Source: Clostridia bacterium
GTDB taxonomy: Bacteria > Bacillota > Clostridia > Oscillospirales > Acutalibacteraceae
Assembly (NCBI GenBank): GCA_029226955.1
Contig: JAQXZA010000109.1
Location: forward strand, 1 to 40,619
Length of the DNA stretch: 40,619 nucleotides
Direction of reading: 5' to 3'
In this document: positions 14,864-22,421 of the stretch, in pieces
Numbering within the stretch: position 1 is the first letter of the stretch
How the letters are laid out: each line of letters begins with the position of its first letter
Translations under genes and position numbers: made by a program
Notes under the pieces: generated by a model
What the model was told of the DNA's origin: nothing
Seen by the model: only the letters and a program-made list of their open reading frames with translations
Databases searched by the model: none

Positions 14864-15451
14864 TCAGTTTTTGATTCTCAGTTTTCGTCTGACTCGCTGC
14901 ATTGCATTATCACATACCTTTTTTGAAACATTCAGTGCCTCGGAAATCTGATTATATGATTTGCCTTCAAGATAAAGTGACAAAACCGAAAGCTCTGTTT
15001 TTGAGAGATTATTGTTTAAGTAATCCACCAATCCCTGTAAGTCCTCACGAATGATGACTGCGTTTTCAGGTTCATTATCAGGCAGTGAGTACATTTCTGT
15101 TTCATCATCAAGCGAAACGGAAATGCTGTTTATTTTGTTTTTGTCTGCATTAGCAGTGCGGACAGCAGAAACAAGTCTGTTACGAATACATATACTTGCA
15201 TAAGTGCGAAAAGACGCTCCGCCATTTTCATCAAATGAACGGACAGCATTATGCAGTCCGAGAAGTCCCTCCTGAATAAGATCCTCCGACTCTATGCCCA
15301 TATTGTATAAATCTGATGATTTGTTTCTTATTATAAAGATGTAGCGTACAGCCAACTGCTGAAAAGCGGTCTGGTCGCCGTTCTTGTACAGGTGTATAAG
15401 TTCAGTGTCACTCAGATTTTTATACTCCTCAATCTGTTCATTTTCAAACAT
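14864..15451 (-). CDS. sigH: Sigma-70 family RNA polymerase sigma factor, SigH (Spo0H)-like
   Basis: A 195-residue sigma factor with region 2 (SEDLIQEGLLGLHNAVRSF, then ASFRTYASICIRNRL) and region 4 (LSVLSLYLEGKSYNQISEAL plus the helix-turn-helix NVSKKVCDNAMQRVRRKL). Size, the linker and these residues fit the sigma H type, which starts the sporulation programme with Spo0A. It lacks the extra domains of sigma A and the anti-sigma partner usual for ECF factors. The ATG at 15451 follows AGGTG on the minus strand. A consensus vegetative promoter lies directly upstream. It is assigned by similarity to SigH; another sporulation or alternative sigma of the same family cannot be excluded. Confidence 0.8.
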   Translation of the reverse strand: MFENEQIEEYKNLSDTELIHLYKNGDQTAFQQLAVRYIFIIRNKSSDLYNMGIESEDLIQEGLLGLHNAVRSFDENGGASFRTYASICIRNRLVSAVRTANADKNKINSISVSLDDETEMYSLPDNEPENAVIIREDLQGLVDYLNNNLSKTELSVLSLYLEGKSYNQISEALNVSKKVCDNAMQRVRRKLRIKN

Positions 15452-15482
15452 TATGACACCTCACAGCAATATGTACCATTAA

Positions 15483-15511
15483 ATAATACACTATAAATTT
15501 CATTATGTCAA
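15483..15511 (-). promoter_or_regulatory. Sigma-A promoter of sigH
   Basis: Read on the minus strand, TTGACA (15511-15506) and TATTAT (15488-15483) are 17 bases apart, about 32 bases before the start codon. Confidence 0.83.
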
Positions 15512-15619
15512 TGAATTTTTGATAAAAACCGCAAAAAATTTCTTCTTTGTATATATGATTAAAAGCAGTGTGTATATTTGTCTATATTAGCCAAAGAATA
15601 AATTGACATTACAAAGGTA

Positions 15620-15648
15620 TTGCAGTTAGTAGAAATTTAATATATAAT
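15620..15648 (+). promoter_or_regulatory. Promoter of the ComM-like gene
   Basis: TTGCAG (15620-15625) and TATAAT (15643-15648) have a 17-base spacer; a better -35 hexamer TTGACA at 15603 has no matching -10. The 273-base gap between sigH and comM contains only these divergent promoters and AT-rich sequence. Confidence 0.72.
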
Positions 15649-15724
15649 TTAATGTGAAATTTGTTTTTTCTGTATTAAATTCATACAATTTTATTGTTGT
15701 TTTGTAAAAAAGAGGTATTCAAAA

Positions 15725-17251
15725 ATGGTTGTTGCTGTAAGAAGTATGGGTATTCTGGGAATAGACGCATTTGAAGTTAAGGTTGAAACCGATATTTCGG
15801 GCGGAATGATGGCATTTGACATTGTAGGTCTGCCCGATACATCAGTAAAGGAATCACGTGACAGGGTTCGTTCCGCAATAAGAAACTGCGGTCTGACTTT
15901 TCCTATGAAAAGAATAGTTGTAAATCTCGCTCCGGCTGATATTAAAAAGGCTGGTGCGGTTTATGATTTGCCGATACTTGTTTCACTGCTTTTGGCTGCC
16001 GGAAATATAGACAACAATCTTTCGGATTCCGCATTCATAGGTGAATTGTCACTCGGCGGTGAAGTCCGTTCTGTAAACGGTGTTCTCCCTATGGCAATTC
16101 AGGCGAAAAATGAGGGTTGCAAGTATTTTTATGTTCCTGAGGAAAATGCCGCTGAGGGTGCTGTTGTTGACGGAATTGACATAATACCTGTCCGTAACGT
16201 TTCACAACTTTTGGAACACCTGAGAGGGAAAAATCTAATAAGTCCGGCAAAGCCGGTTGAAAATGTTTTTCAGCCGCAAAGTTTCAATGTGGATTTTTCT
16301 GATGTAAAGGGACAATTTGAGGCAAAACGTGCCATTGAAGTTGCCGCTTGCGGAGGACACAACATTCTTCTTATCGGAAGTCCGGGTTCTGGCAAAAGTA
16401 TGCTCGCAAAGCGTATTCCGACAATACTGCCCGATATGACCTTTGACGAAATGATAGAAACAACAAAAATTCATTCCATAGCCGGAGTTCTGCCAAGCGG
16501 AACATCACTTGTTTCACAGCGTCCGTTCCGTTCACCTCATCATACGGTGTCGCCTGCCGGTCTTTCGGGCGGCGGAAGTATTCCTCACCCCGGGGAAATT
16601 TCCCTTGCACACAACGGTGTACTTTTTCTTGACGAACTGCCCGAATTTAACCGCAACACAATGGAAATTCTGCGTCAGCCGATTGAGGACGGACAGGTCA
16701 CAATATCAAGAGTAAATGCAACGCTTACTTATCCGTGTTCGATTATGCTTGTTGCGGCAATGAACCCCTGTCCGTGCGGATATTACGGTCACCCGACACG
16801 TGAGTGTACGTGCAGTAAAAAAGCTGTTTCAAATTATCTTGCAAAGGTTTCAGGACCACTGCTTGACAGACTTGATTTACACGTTGAAGTACCGCCCGTT
16901 GAATTTGACAAACTTTCATCAAACGAAAAGGCGGAAACGTCAGCCGAAATCAAAAAGTGTGTTGACCACGTGCGGAACATTCAGAATGAACGCTTTAAGG
17001 GAACGGATATAACCTGTAACGCAAGAATAACACCGGCTTTACTTCAAAAAATGTGTCCTATGGACGAAAAAGCAAAGGCTATTCTGCAAAAATCCTTTGA
17101 TGTTATGGGACTTTCCGCAAGAGCATACGACAGAATACTCAAAGTTGCACGGACAATAGCCGACCTTGATGATTCAGAAGTGATAAAAACACCGCATATT
17201 ATGGAGGCTATTCAGTACAGAAATCTTGACCGCAAATACTGGAACAAATAA
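15725..17251 (+). CDS. comM: YifB/ComM family Mg-chelatase-like AAA+ ATPase
   Basis: A 508-residue AAA+ protein. In naturally competent Gram-negatives ComM is a branch-migration helicase acting in transformation; the role in clostridia is not known. Residues 1-125 are the ChlI-like N-terminal domain (GLPDTSVKESRDRVRSAI, VNLAPADIKKAG). The AAA core has Walker A GSPGSGKS (218-225), Walker B LFLDELPEF, and a Cys cluster NPCPCGYYGHPTRECTC that suggests a zinc site. The C-terminal Mg-chelatase lid contains GLSARAYDRILKVARTIADL. It stands alone between its own promoter and the purine permease gene, which also has its own promoter. Confidence 0.94.
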   Translation: MVVAVRSMGILGIDAFEVKVETDISGGMMAFDIVGLPDTSVKESRDRVRSAIRNCGLTFPMKRIVVNLAPADIKKAGAVYDLPILVSLLLAAGNIDNNLSDSAFIGELSLGGEVRSVNGVLPMAIQAKNEGCKYFYVPEENAAEGAVVDGIDIIPVRNVSQLLEHLRGKNLISPAKPVENVFQPQSFNVDFSDVKGQFEAKRAIEVAACGGHNILLIGSPGSGKSMLAKRIPTILPDMTFDEMIETTKIHSIAGVLPSGTSLVSQRPFRSPHHTVSPAGLSGGGSIPHPGEISLAHNGVLFLDELPEFNRNTMEILRQPIEDGQVTISRVNATLTYPCSIMLVAAMNPCPCGYYGHPTRECTCSKKAVSNYLAKVSGPLLDRLDLHVEVPPVEFDKLSSNEKAETSAEIKKCVDHVRNIQNERFKGTDITCNARITPALLQKMCPMDEKAKAILQKSFDVMGLSARAYDRILKVARTIADLDDSEVIKTPHIMEAIQYRNLDRKYWNK

Positions 17252-17344
17252 TAACACTTTTACAATAATATTCTTGTCGGATTGTGGTGCATATTATTAA
17301 CGCTTTTACGGAAATTATAGAAATTATATTTTGTATGTTACGCT

Positions 17345-17373
17345 TTGAAAAAGGCAAAATAATGATATATAAT
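17345..17373 (+). promoter_or_regulatory. Promoter of the NCS2 purine permease
   Basis: TTGAAA (17345-17350) and TATAAT (17368-17373) with a 17-base spacer. The leader is about 105 bases. I looked for a purine riboswitch in it and did not find the conserved loop sequences. Confidence 0.8.
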
Positions 17374-17483
17374 GACTTGTTAAGGGGGGATTGAAAAAAT
17401 AATTTTTACTTTGATTTTAAGTGGGTGTAATGAAAAGCATTGAAATATAAAACAAAAATCAGAATTTTCAGGGGGATTTTTAA

Positions 17484-18878
17484 ATGCTCGGATTTTTTAA
17501 AGTAAAAGAGAGAGGTTCGACTCTCAGAACAGAAGTTTTTGCCGGAATCACTACATTTATGGCAATGGCATACATTCTTATGGTAAACGGAAGTATGTTT
17601 GCCGAACTTGGAATTTCATACAATGCAATTTATATTGCAACGGCAATTTCGGCTATTTTAGGAACGGTTCTTATGGGACTTCTTGCGAATTTGCCGCTTG
17701 CACAGGCGTCAGGTATGGGTATAAACGCATTTTTTGTTTATACAGTATGTTTTGGTTTTGGATTTACTTATGCAAATGCACTTTTGATTGTTCTTATTGA
17801 CGGTGTCATTTTTATTGCCCTTACTGCAACAGGACTCAGAAAGAAAATTTTTGACTGTGTTCCTGAATGTGTCAAAAAGGCTATTCCGATAGGTATTGGT
17901 ATGTTTATTGCATTTATCGGACTGCAAAATTCAGGTCTTGTTGTCAAGAATGAGTCAACAGGTGTTGCACTTGCGTCATTCAATCTTCTTGGCGGCAATG
18001 TAACGTGGGCAACAATAATGCCTTTGCTTATCACTATAATAAGCCTTATGGTTATAGCAATCCTTTCAGCAAGAAAAATCAAGGGTGCTGTTCTCTGGGG
18101 AATAATCGGCGGCACAGTTGCATATTATCTTTTAGGCATTACCGTTCCGGGATTTTATGACGGATTTGCGGATAAACTTTCACTCAATCCGTTCACGGCT
18201 TTCGGTGATTTTGCTAATCAGTGCTTTGGCAAGGTATTTACAGAGGGTTTTGACTTCTCGGCTTATCTTGCAAATCATTCAACGGAAAGCCTTATCATTC
18301 TTATTGTCACAACATCTCTTGCATTCTGTATGGTTGATATGTTCGATACAATGGGTACACTTTATGCCGCTTGTTCACAAGGCAATCTTCTTGATGAAAA
18401 GGGCGAAGTAAGGAATATGAACAAAGCAATGCTTTCTGACGCTGTTGCAACAACTGTTGGTGCTGTATGCGGTACTTCAACGGTTACAACTTATGTTGAA
18501 TCGACAGCCGGTGTTGCTGAGGGCGGACGTACAGGTCTTTCATCACTTATAACAGCCGCTATGTTCTTTATTGCAATGTTCCTTACACCTGTTGCCGCAC
18601 TTATTCCGTCAACAGCTACGGCGGCGGCACTTATCTTTGTCGGAGTTCTTATGATGAAAAGCGTTAAGGACATAGACTGGAACGATATTTCCGTTTCTGT
18701 TCCGGCATTCCTTACAATAGCTATGATGCCGTTTACTTACAATATCAGCTATGGTATTGCATTCGGACTTCTTGCCTATGTAATCATCAAACTCTTTACA
18801 GGCAAAATCAAAGAAATTCATATCACAACCTGGATTATCACTGCCCTGTTCATCGCTATGTTCTTACTGACACACTAA
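17484..18878 (+). CDS. NCS2 family purine permease (AzgA-like)
   Basis: A 464-residue membrane transporter of the AzgA branch of the nucleobase-cation symporters, which take up adenine, guanine or hypoxanthine with protons. Twelve to fourteen hydrophobic helices fill the protein. AzgA-type signatures are the N-terminal FAGITTFMAMAYILMVN, ASGMGINAFFVYTVC, the DMFDTMGTLYAACSQGNLLD segment and GTSTVTTYVESTAGVAEGG. The ATG at 17484 follows AGGGGGA. It is the only gene of its transcript as far as seen; five bases after the stop a heptanucleotide array begins. Exact substrate is not predictable from sequence alone. Confidence 0.93.
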   Translation: MLGFFKVKERGSTLRTEVFAGITTFMAMAYILMVNGSMFAELGISYNAIYIATAISAILGTVLMGLLANLPLAQASGMGINAFFVYTVCFGFGFTYANALLIVLIDGVIFIALTATGLRKKIFDCVPECVKKAIPIGIGMFIAFIGLQNSGLVVKNESTGVALASFNLLGGNVTWATIMPLLITIISLMVIAILSARKIKGAVLWGIIGGTVAYYLLGITVPGFYDGFADKLSLNPFTAFGDFANQCFGKVFTEGFDFSAYLANHSTESLIILIVTTSLAFCMVDMFDTMGTLYAACSQGNLLDEKGEVRNMNKAMLSDAVATTVGAVCGTSTVTTYVESTAGVAEGGRTGLSSLITAAMFFIAMFLTPVAALIPSTATAAALIFVGVLMMKSVKDIDWNDISVSVPAFLTIAMMPFTYNISYGIAFGLLAYVIIKLFTGKIKEIHITTWIITALFIAMFLLTH

Positions 18879-18882
18879 ACAG

Positions 18883-18910
18883 AGTGGAGTGTGGAGAGTG
18901 GAGTGTGGAG
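18883..18910. repeat. Heptanucleotide array, (A/T)GTGGAG type, 4 units
   Basis: AGTGGAG, TGTGGAG, AGTGGAG, TGTGGAG, followed by TTGTT. It starts four bases after the permease stop codon and is the left end of a 400-base non-coding stretch that has a second, shorter array at 19263-19278. Confidence 0.92.
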
Positions 18911-18931
18911 TTGTTAATTAAAAAAGTTTAT

Positions 18932-19010
18932 GCGACACTTTTTAAATTTTTGCGACGTTTTTTTGATGTTTACGACACTTTTTTTAATTTTTGCGACACT
19001 TTTTTAAAGC
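18932..19010. repeat. Tandem GCGACACTTTTTT-AA repeats with a period of 20-21 bp
   Basis: The core GCGACACTTTT, with one-base variants, begins at 18932, 18952 (GCGACGTTT), 18972 (ACGACACTT) and 18993, so spacing is 20, 20 and 21 bases. Each core is followed by T-rich sequence ending TTAA or TTGA. A period of two helical turns would put all copies on the same face of the DNA. A further palindromic copy lies at 19197-19226. Confidence 0.8.
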
Positions 19011-19017
19011 ACAGCAA

Positions 19018-19191
19018 TCTCTGAAAGCCGCATAAATAGTGGATTTTTTTATATTCCTATGACATTATGACACTTCTTTTTAACTTTTTATAAAAGAAAA
19101 AATAAAAATAAAAAATTATATATATAAAGAAACTCAATAAAAAATGTCATTCTGTCGCAAAACGTCTGAAAACCGCATAAACACTAAGTTT
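19018..19191. repeat. Imperfect duplicate containing TCTGAAARCCGCATAAA
   Basis: TCTCTGAAAGCCGCATAAAT near 19018 and GTCTGAAAACCGCATAAAC near 19163 are two copies of the same phrase, each followed by a T-run. With the GCGACAC motifs around them they suggest that the whole 18920-19230 block arose by duplication. There is no convincing open frame in it. Confidence 0.6.
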
Positions 19192-19196
19192 TTTGT

Positions 19197-19226
19197 GCGA
19201 CACTTTTGATTTGAAAGTGTCGCATA
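19197..19226. other. Perfect inverted repeat GCGACACTTT / AAAGTGTCGC
   Basis: Ten bases pair perfectly around a seven-base loop (TGATTTG), made from the same GCGACAC core as the tandem array upstream. It lies about 60 bases before the DUF368 start, so it may be an operator or an RNA hairpin. A U-run directly after the stem is lacking, so it is not a standard terminator. Confidence 0.7.
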
Positions 19227-19262
19227 GCCGTAAAAGTGCCGCAAAATTCCGTAATTATTTAT

Positions 19263-19278
19263 AGTGGAGAGTGTGGAG
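19263..19278. repeat. Short heptamer pair providing the ribosome site of the DUF368 gene
   Basis: AGTGGAG and TGTGGAG with a two-base insert. The last GGAG (19275-19278) lies five bases before the GTG start at 19284, and the GTGACCG that begins the gene matches the tail that follows other arrays (14207 and 33687 regions). Confidence 0.8.
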
Positions 19279-19283
19279 TTACT

Positions 19284-20117
19284 GTGACCGAAACCGTAAA
19301 TAATACTGCTGAAATCAGAAAAATATTCAAAAATTCATTATGCGGTCTTGTGATAGGCTCGTCAATGCTTGTGCCGGGTGTCAGCGGAGGCACAACCGCT
19401 ATAATGCTCGGAATTTATGACAGGCTTTTGTCGGCGGTAGGAAATATTTTTCGTGACCTTAAAAAGAATATATTTTTTCTTCTGGAAGTTGCCGTCGGCG
19501 GAATTTTAGGAGTTCTGTTGTTTTCAGAGCTTGTACTGTGGCTTGTTGAAAAATGGCACTTGCCTATGATGTATTTTTTTATCGGTGCAATAGTCGGAAG
19601 TGTTCCTGTGCTTTTGAAAAAATCAAAAATCACGCTGAAAACTTCTTACAACATAATTTATGCGTTAATCGGTGCAGTATTGGTTTTTGCCGTCGGACTT
19701 CTGCCGAAAAGCCGCCTTTCAGTTGTGCCGAATGACTTTAAGGGTGCATTACTTCTGATATTATGCGGAATTATTATTGCCGTTGCACTGGTACTGCCCG
19801 GTATAAGCACGTCACATATACTTCTGGTTCTCGGAATGTATGAGGCGGTGTGGGGTTCGTTCAGAAATATGAATATTTACTATATTTTTCTTCTTGGAAT
19901 TGGTGTGATACTCGGAACACTTCTCACGGCAAAAATTACAGATAAAGCTATGAAACGTTTTCCGCAACAGACATTTATGGCAATTATAGGTTTTGTACTG
20001 GTATCGGTGTTTGATATTTTTCCCGGTGTGCCGAATGGAATTGATATTGTTTTTTGTACGCTTATGGCGGCACTCGGCTTTACGGCGGTGTTTCTTGCGT
20101 CAAAATTTGCCGAATGA
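19284..20117 (+). CDS. DUF368 (PopT-type) polyprenyl-phosphate transporter
   Basis: A 277-residue polytopic membrane protein with about eight to nine helices. The N-terminal family motif SSMLVPGVSGGTTAIMLGIYD and the repeated internal motif ALVLPGISTSHILLVLGMY identify DUF368. DUF368 proteins have been reported as undecaprenyl-phosphate translocases that recycle the lipid carrier for cell-wall synthesis. The GTG at 19284 is chosen since GGAG is five bases upstream and the hydrophobic family motif begins about 22 residues later; an upstream ATG at 19236 would add 16 residues but has no ribosome site. The start region derives from a heptamer-type repeat. A terminator follows at 20167. Confidence 0.9.
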   Translation: MTETVNNTAEIRKIFKNSLCGLVIGSSMLVPGVSGGTTAIMLGIYDRLLSAVGNIFRDLKKNIFFLLEVAVGGILGVLLFSELVLWLVEKWHLPMMYFFIGAIVGSVPVLLKKSKITLKTSYNIIYALIGAVLVFAVGLLPKSRLSVVPNDFKGALLLILCGIIIAVALVLPGISTSHILLVLGMYEAVWGSFRNMNIYYIFLLGIGVILGTLLTAKITDKAMKRFPQQTFMAIIGFVLVSVFDIFPGVPNGIDIVFCTLMAALGFTAVFLASKFAE

Positions 20118-20166
20118 ATTTCTTGACATATCAGAAATAATGGTTTATAATCTGATAAACAGACAA

Positions 20167-20211
20167 AGACGTCTTTGAGTGATTTTATATTGCTTGAAGA
20201 TGTCTTTTTTT
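20167..20211 (+). terminator. Terminator after the DUF368 gene
   Basis: AGACGTCTT (20167-20175) pairs with AAGATGTCT (20197-20205) with one G-U pair, followed by T to 20211. Confidence 0.75.
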
Positions 20212-20248
20212 ATTATGATTACAAGTTAAAATTTTGTTCTCCATTTTG

Positions 20249-20284
20249 AAAAAGGGACTTGTTTTTACGGCAAGCCCCTTTTTT
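20249..20284. terminator. Second, bidirectional terminator hairpin
   Basis: AAAAAGGGACTTG pairs with CAAGCCCCTTTTTT around a short loop, one mismatch. It backs up the previous terminator and could stop transcription from either side of the gap before the MoxR operon. Confidence 0.8.
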
Positions 20285-20299
20285 CACTGAAATAAATTA

Positions 20300-20329
20300 T
20301 TGCTTTTTGTAAATATTCTGTGCTATAAT
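20300..20329 (+). promoter_or_regulatory. Extended -10 promoter of the MoxR-DUF58-transglutaminase operon
   Basis: TTGCTT (20300-20305) and TATAAT (20324-20329) are 18 bases apart, and TG at 20321-20322 gives the extended TGnTATAAT form. Three heptamers of ATTATGA type (20367-20387) lie between the promoter and the first gene. Confidence 0.8.
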
Positions 20330-20366
20330 ATTTGTGAACAAAAATAAGTGATACAAACTATAAAAA

Positions 20367-20387
20367 ATTATGAATTATGAATTATAA
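20367..20387. repeat. Heptanucleotide array, ATTATGA type, 3 units
   Basis: ATTATGA, ATTATGA, ATTATAA in the transcribed leader of the MoxR operon, ending 22 bases before the start codon. Confidence 0.8.
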
Positions 20388-20408
20388 ATTTTTCGGGAGT
20401 TGATAATA

Positions 20409-21359
20409 TTGCAGAATTATTCAGAAAAGGCACAGGAAGTATTGACACAGGTAAACAAGGCAGTTATAGGCAAGGAAAACGAAATACAGGAAATAATGAC
20501 GGCTTTTCTTGCAAACGGACATATATTGTTGGAGGATATTCCGGGTGTTGGCAAAACTACGCTTGCGGTAGCGTTTTCAAGGGCAATGGGACTTGACTGT
20601 AAAAGAGTTCAGTTTACTCCTGATGTAATGCCGTCAGATATTACAGGCTTTTCGATATACAGACGTGATAAAGAAAAATTTGTGTATCAGGAGGGCAGTG
20701 TATTCTGTAATCTTCTTCTTGCTGACGAAATAAACAGAACATCACCAAAAACTCAATCGGCTTTGCTTGAAGTTATGGAAGAAAGAAAAGTATCTGTTGA
20801 GGGTGTCACACGTGATGTTCCGAGTCCTTTTCTTGTTATCGCAACACAAAATCCGCTGGGAAGTGCCGGAACTCAAAGACTGCCTGAGGCACAAGTTGAC
20901 AGATTTATGATAACAATGACATTAGGTTATCCGAATTTTGAAAGCGAACTTTTTATAGCAAAATCCATAGGAAAAGAAAGGCGAACCGAAATTGTACAGC
21001 CTGTTTTGAATGCCGAAACATTACTCGAAATGCAGAAAAGCATATTTGACGTTTTTGTGAAAGATGAAGTGTATGAATACATAGTTAATCTTGTAACCGC
21101 AACAAGAAATCACCCGTATATAAAACAGGGGGCAAGTCCGAGAGCAACTATTGCACTTGTTCAGATGTCGAAAGCGTCAGCGTGGCTGAAAGGTCGTAAT
21201 TTTGTTACGCCGAATGATGTCAGAAATCAATTCCCTTATGTTATCGCACACAGAATTGTACTTGCGTCAAATGCAGTAATGGAAAATACAAAAAAAGCGG
21301 ATATAATAAACGATATTATGCAGAAAACTCCAAAGCCGATAGGGGAACGCAAGGTATGA
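20409..21359 (+). CDS. MoxR family AAA+ ATPase
   Basis: A 316-residue AAA+ chaperone of the MoxR class. Walker A is PGVGKTT (Pro45-Gly-Val-Gly-Lys49-Thr50), Walker B LLLADEINR, sensor 1 ATQNP, and the MoxR-typical phrases RVQFTPDVMPSDITGF and LPEAQVDRFM are present. The start is TTG 20409, nine bases after GGGAG; the TTG at 20400 abuts that site. MoxR proteins work with VWA or DUF58 partners to assemble or activate protein complexes. It overlaps the DUF58 gene by 4 bases (ATGA), and with the transglutaminase gene downstream forms the widespread three-gene module. Confidence 0.94.
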   Translation: MQNYSEKAQEVLTQVNKAVIGKENEIQEIMTAFLANGHILLEDIPGVGKTTLAVAFSRAMGLDCKRVQFTPDVMPSDITGFSIYRRDKEKFVYQEGSVFCNLLLADEINRTSPKTQSALLEVMEERKVSVEGVTRDVPSPFLVIATQNPLGSAGTQRLPEAQVDRFMITMTLGYPNFESELFIAKSIGKERRTEIVQPVLNAETLLEMQKSIFDVFVKDEVYEYIVNLVTATRNHPYIKQGASPRATIALVQMSKASAWLKGRNFVTPNDVRNQFPYVIAHRIVLASNAVMENTKKADIINDIMQKTPKPIGERKV

Positions 21360-22417
21360 AAAAGTTTACTGCTCTTGCCGTTATGGCTGTAACGCTGTAT
21401 TTTGCGGGAATTTACCGTCAGAAACCTATGCTGATTATGTTGTTAATGGAAATAATTCTTGTAGCAGTTATGATGATTTTACCGCATATTCTGAAAAAGA
21501 AAGTCAGTGTTGCTTTTTCAAAGAAAAACAGGTCGGCAAAAAAAGACACCGAACTTATATGTCAGATTGATGTAAGCAATAACAATAAAATTCCCGTAAA
21601 CAAATTTGAAACGCAAATATCTTTTCAGTATGATGATAAAAAAAGCAAAATCAAAAAAACACTTTACGGTTGTGCCGATACAGGAAACAATAATGTAATT
21701 GAATTTGGTTTTGTTGCCTCATATTGCGGAAACGTCAGCGTTAATATTAAAAAAATAAAAATTTATGATTGTTTATCAATTTTTTCGTGCGGTAAAAAAA
21801 TAAATTCCGAAATGAATATAATAGTTTTTCCGAAAGAAAAGCCGCTGAATATAGAAATATCCACACAAGGACAGTATGAGGGCGAAAATTCCGTTAGTAC
21901 AATATTAAAGCCAAGTGAGGACGCTTATACTGATATAAAACAACTTCGTGAATACCGTGACGGTGATTCAAACCGCTTTATTCACTGGAATTACAGTGCA
22001 AGAACCGAAAGTCTTTGGGTAAAGGAATATGAACAGGAAACAGGCTCGGAGTTCAGTATATTTCTTGATACATCATACACGAAAAAACCTGATTGTGTTC
22101 AGTATGACGCTTTTTATGAAATTATATCTGCAATTATTCTCGGTCTTGTAAAAGACAATGTTGTTGTAAATGCTTACTGGTTTGACAAAAAGATACATAA
22201 AATAAGAAGTAAAGAAATAAAAGAGTCAAAACATTTAACGGAATTGCTTTCGGAACTTTACAAAAGCGAAACGGAATATTCCGATAATATACAGAAGACT
22301 GAATGTCAGATGACATTCAATATGAATCTTGAATGGTATTTTAATAATCAGATTATTTACAGATTTTCAAGGACAAATTTTGAAGATGAAATAATTCGCA
22401 ACAATTTCATTCTTTAA
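21356..22417 (+). CDS. DUF58 domain protein
   Basis: A 353-residue protein with two N-terminal membrane helices (about 5-43) and a C-terminal cytoplasmic DUF58 (von Willebrand A-like) domain. The family signature is the REYRDGDSNRFIHWNYSART segment near residues 198-217, followed by EYEQETGSEFSIFLDTSYT, which contains the Asp and Ser/Thr positions of a degraded MIDAS motif. DUF58 proteins are the usual partners of MoxR ATPases. The gene overlaps the ATPase gene by 4 bases and is followed 4 bases later by the transglutaminase gene, so the three are one operon. Confidence 0.9.
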   Translation: MKKFTALAVMAVTLYFAGIYRQKPMLIMLLMEIILVAVMMILPHILKKKVSVAFSKKNRSAKKDTELICQIDVSNNNKIPVNKFETQISFQYDDKKSKIKKTLYGCADTGNNNVIEFGFVASYCGNVSVNIKKIKIYDCLSIFSCGKKINSEMNIIVFPKEKPLNIEISTQGQYEGENSVSTILKPSEDAYTDIKQLREYRDGDSNRFIHWNYSARTESLWVKEYEQETGSEFSIFLDTSYTKKPDCVQYDAFYEIISAIILGLVKDNVVVNAYWFDKKIHKIRSKEIKESKHLTELLSELYKSETEYSDNIQKTECQMTFNMNLEWYFNNQIIYRFSRTNFEDEIIRNNFIL

Positions 22418-22421
22418 GGTC

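Noticed and set aside
17374..17483. Purine riboswitch in the leader of the purine permease
   Set aside because: The conserved junction and loop sequences of the purine aptamer could not be found in the 105-base leader.
19141..19210. A 21-codon frame starting ATG TCA TTC in the gap before the DUF368 gene
   Set aside because: No ribosome site, very short, and it runs through the duplicated repeat motifs.
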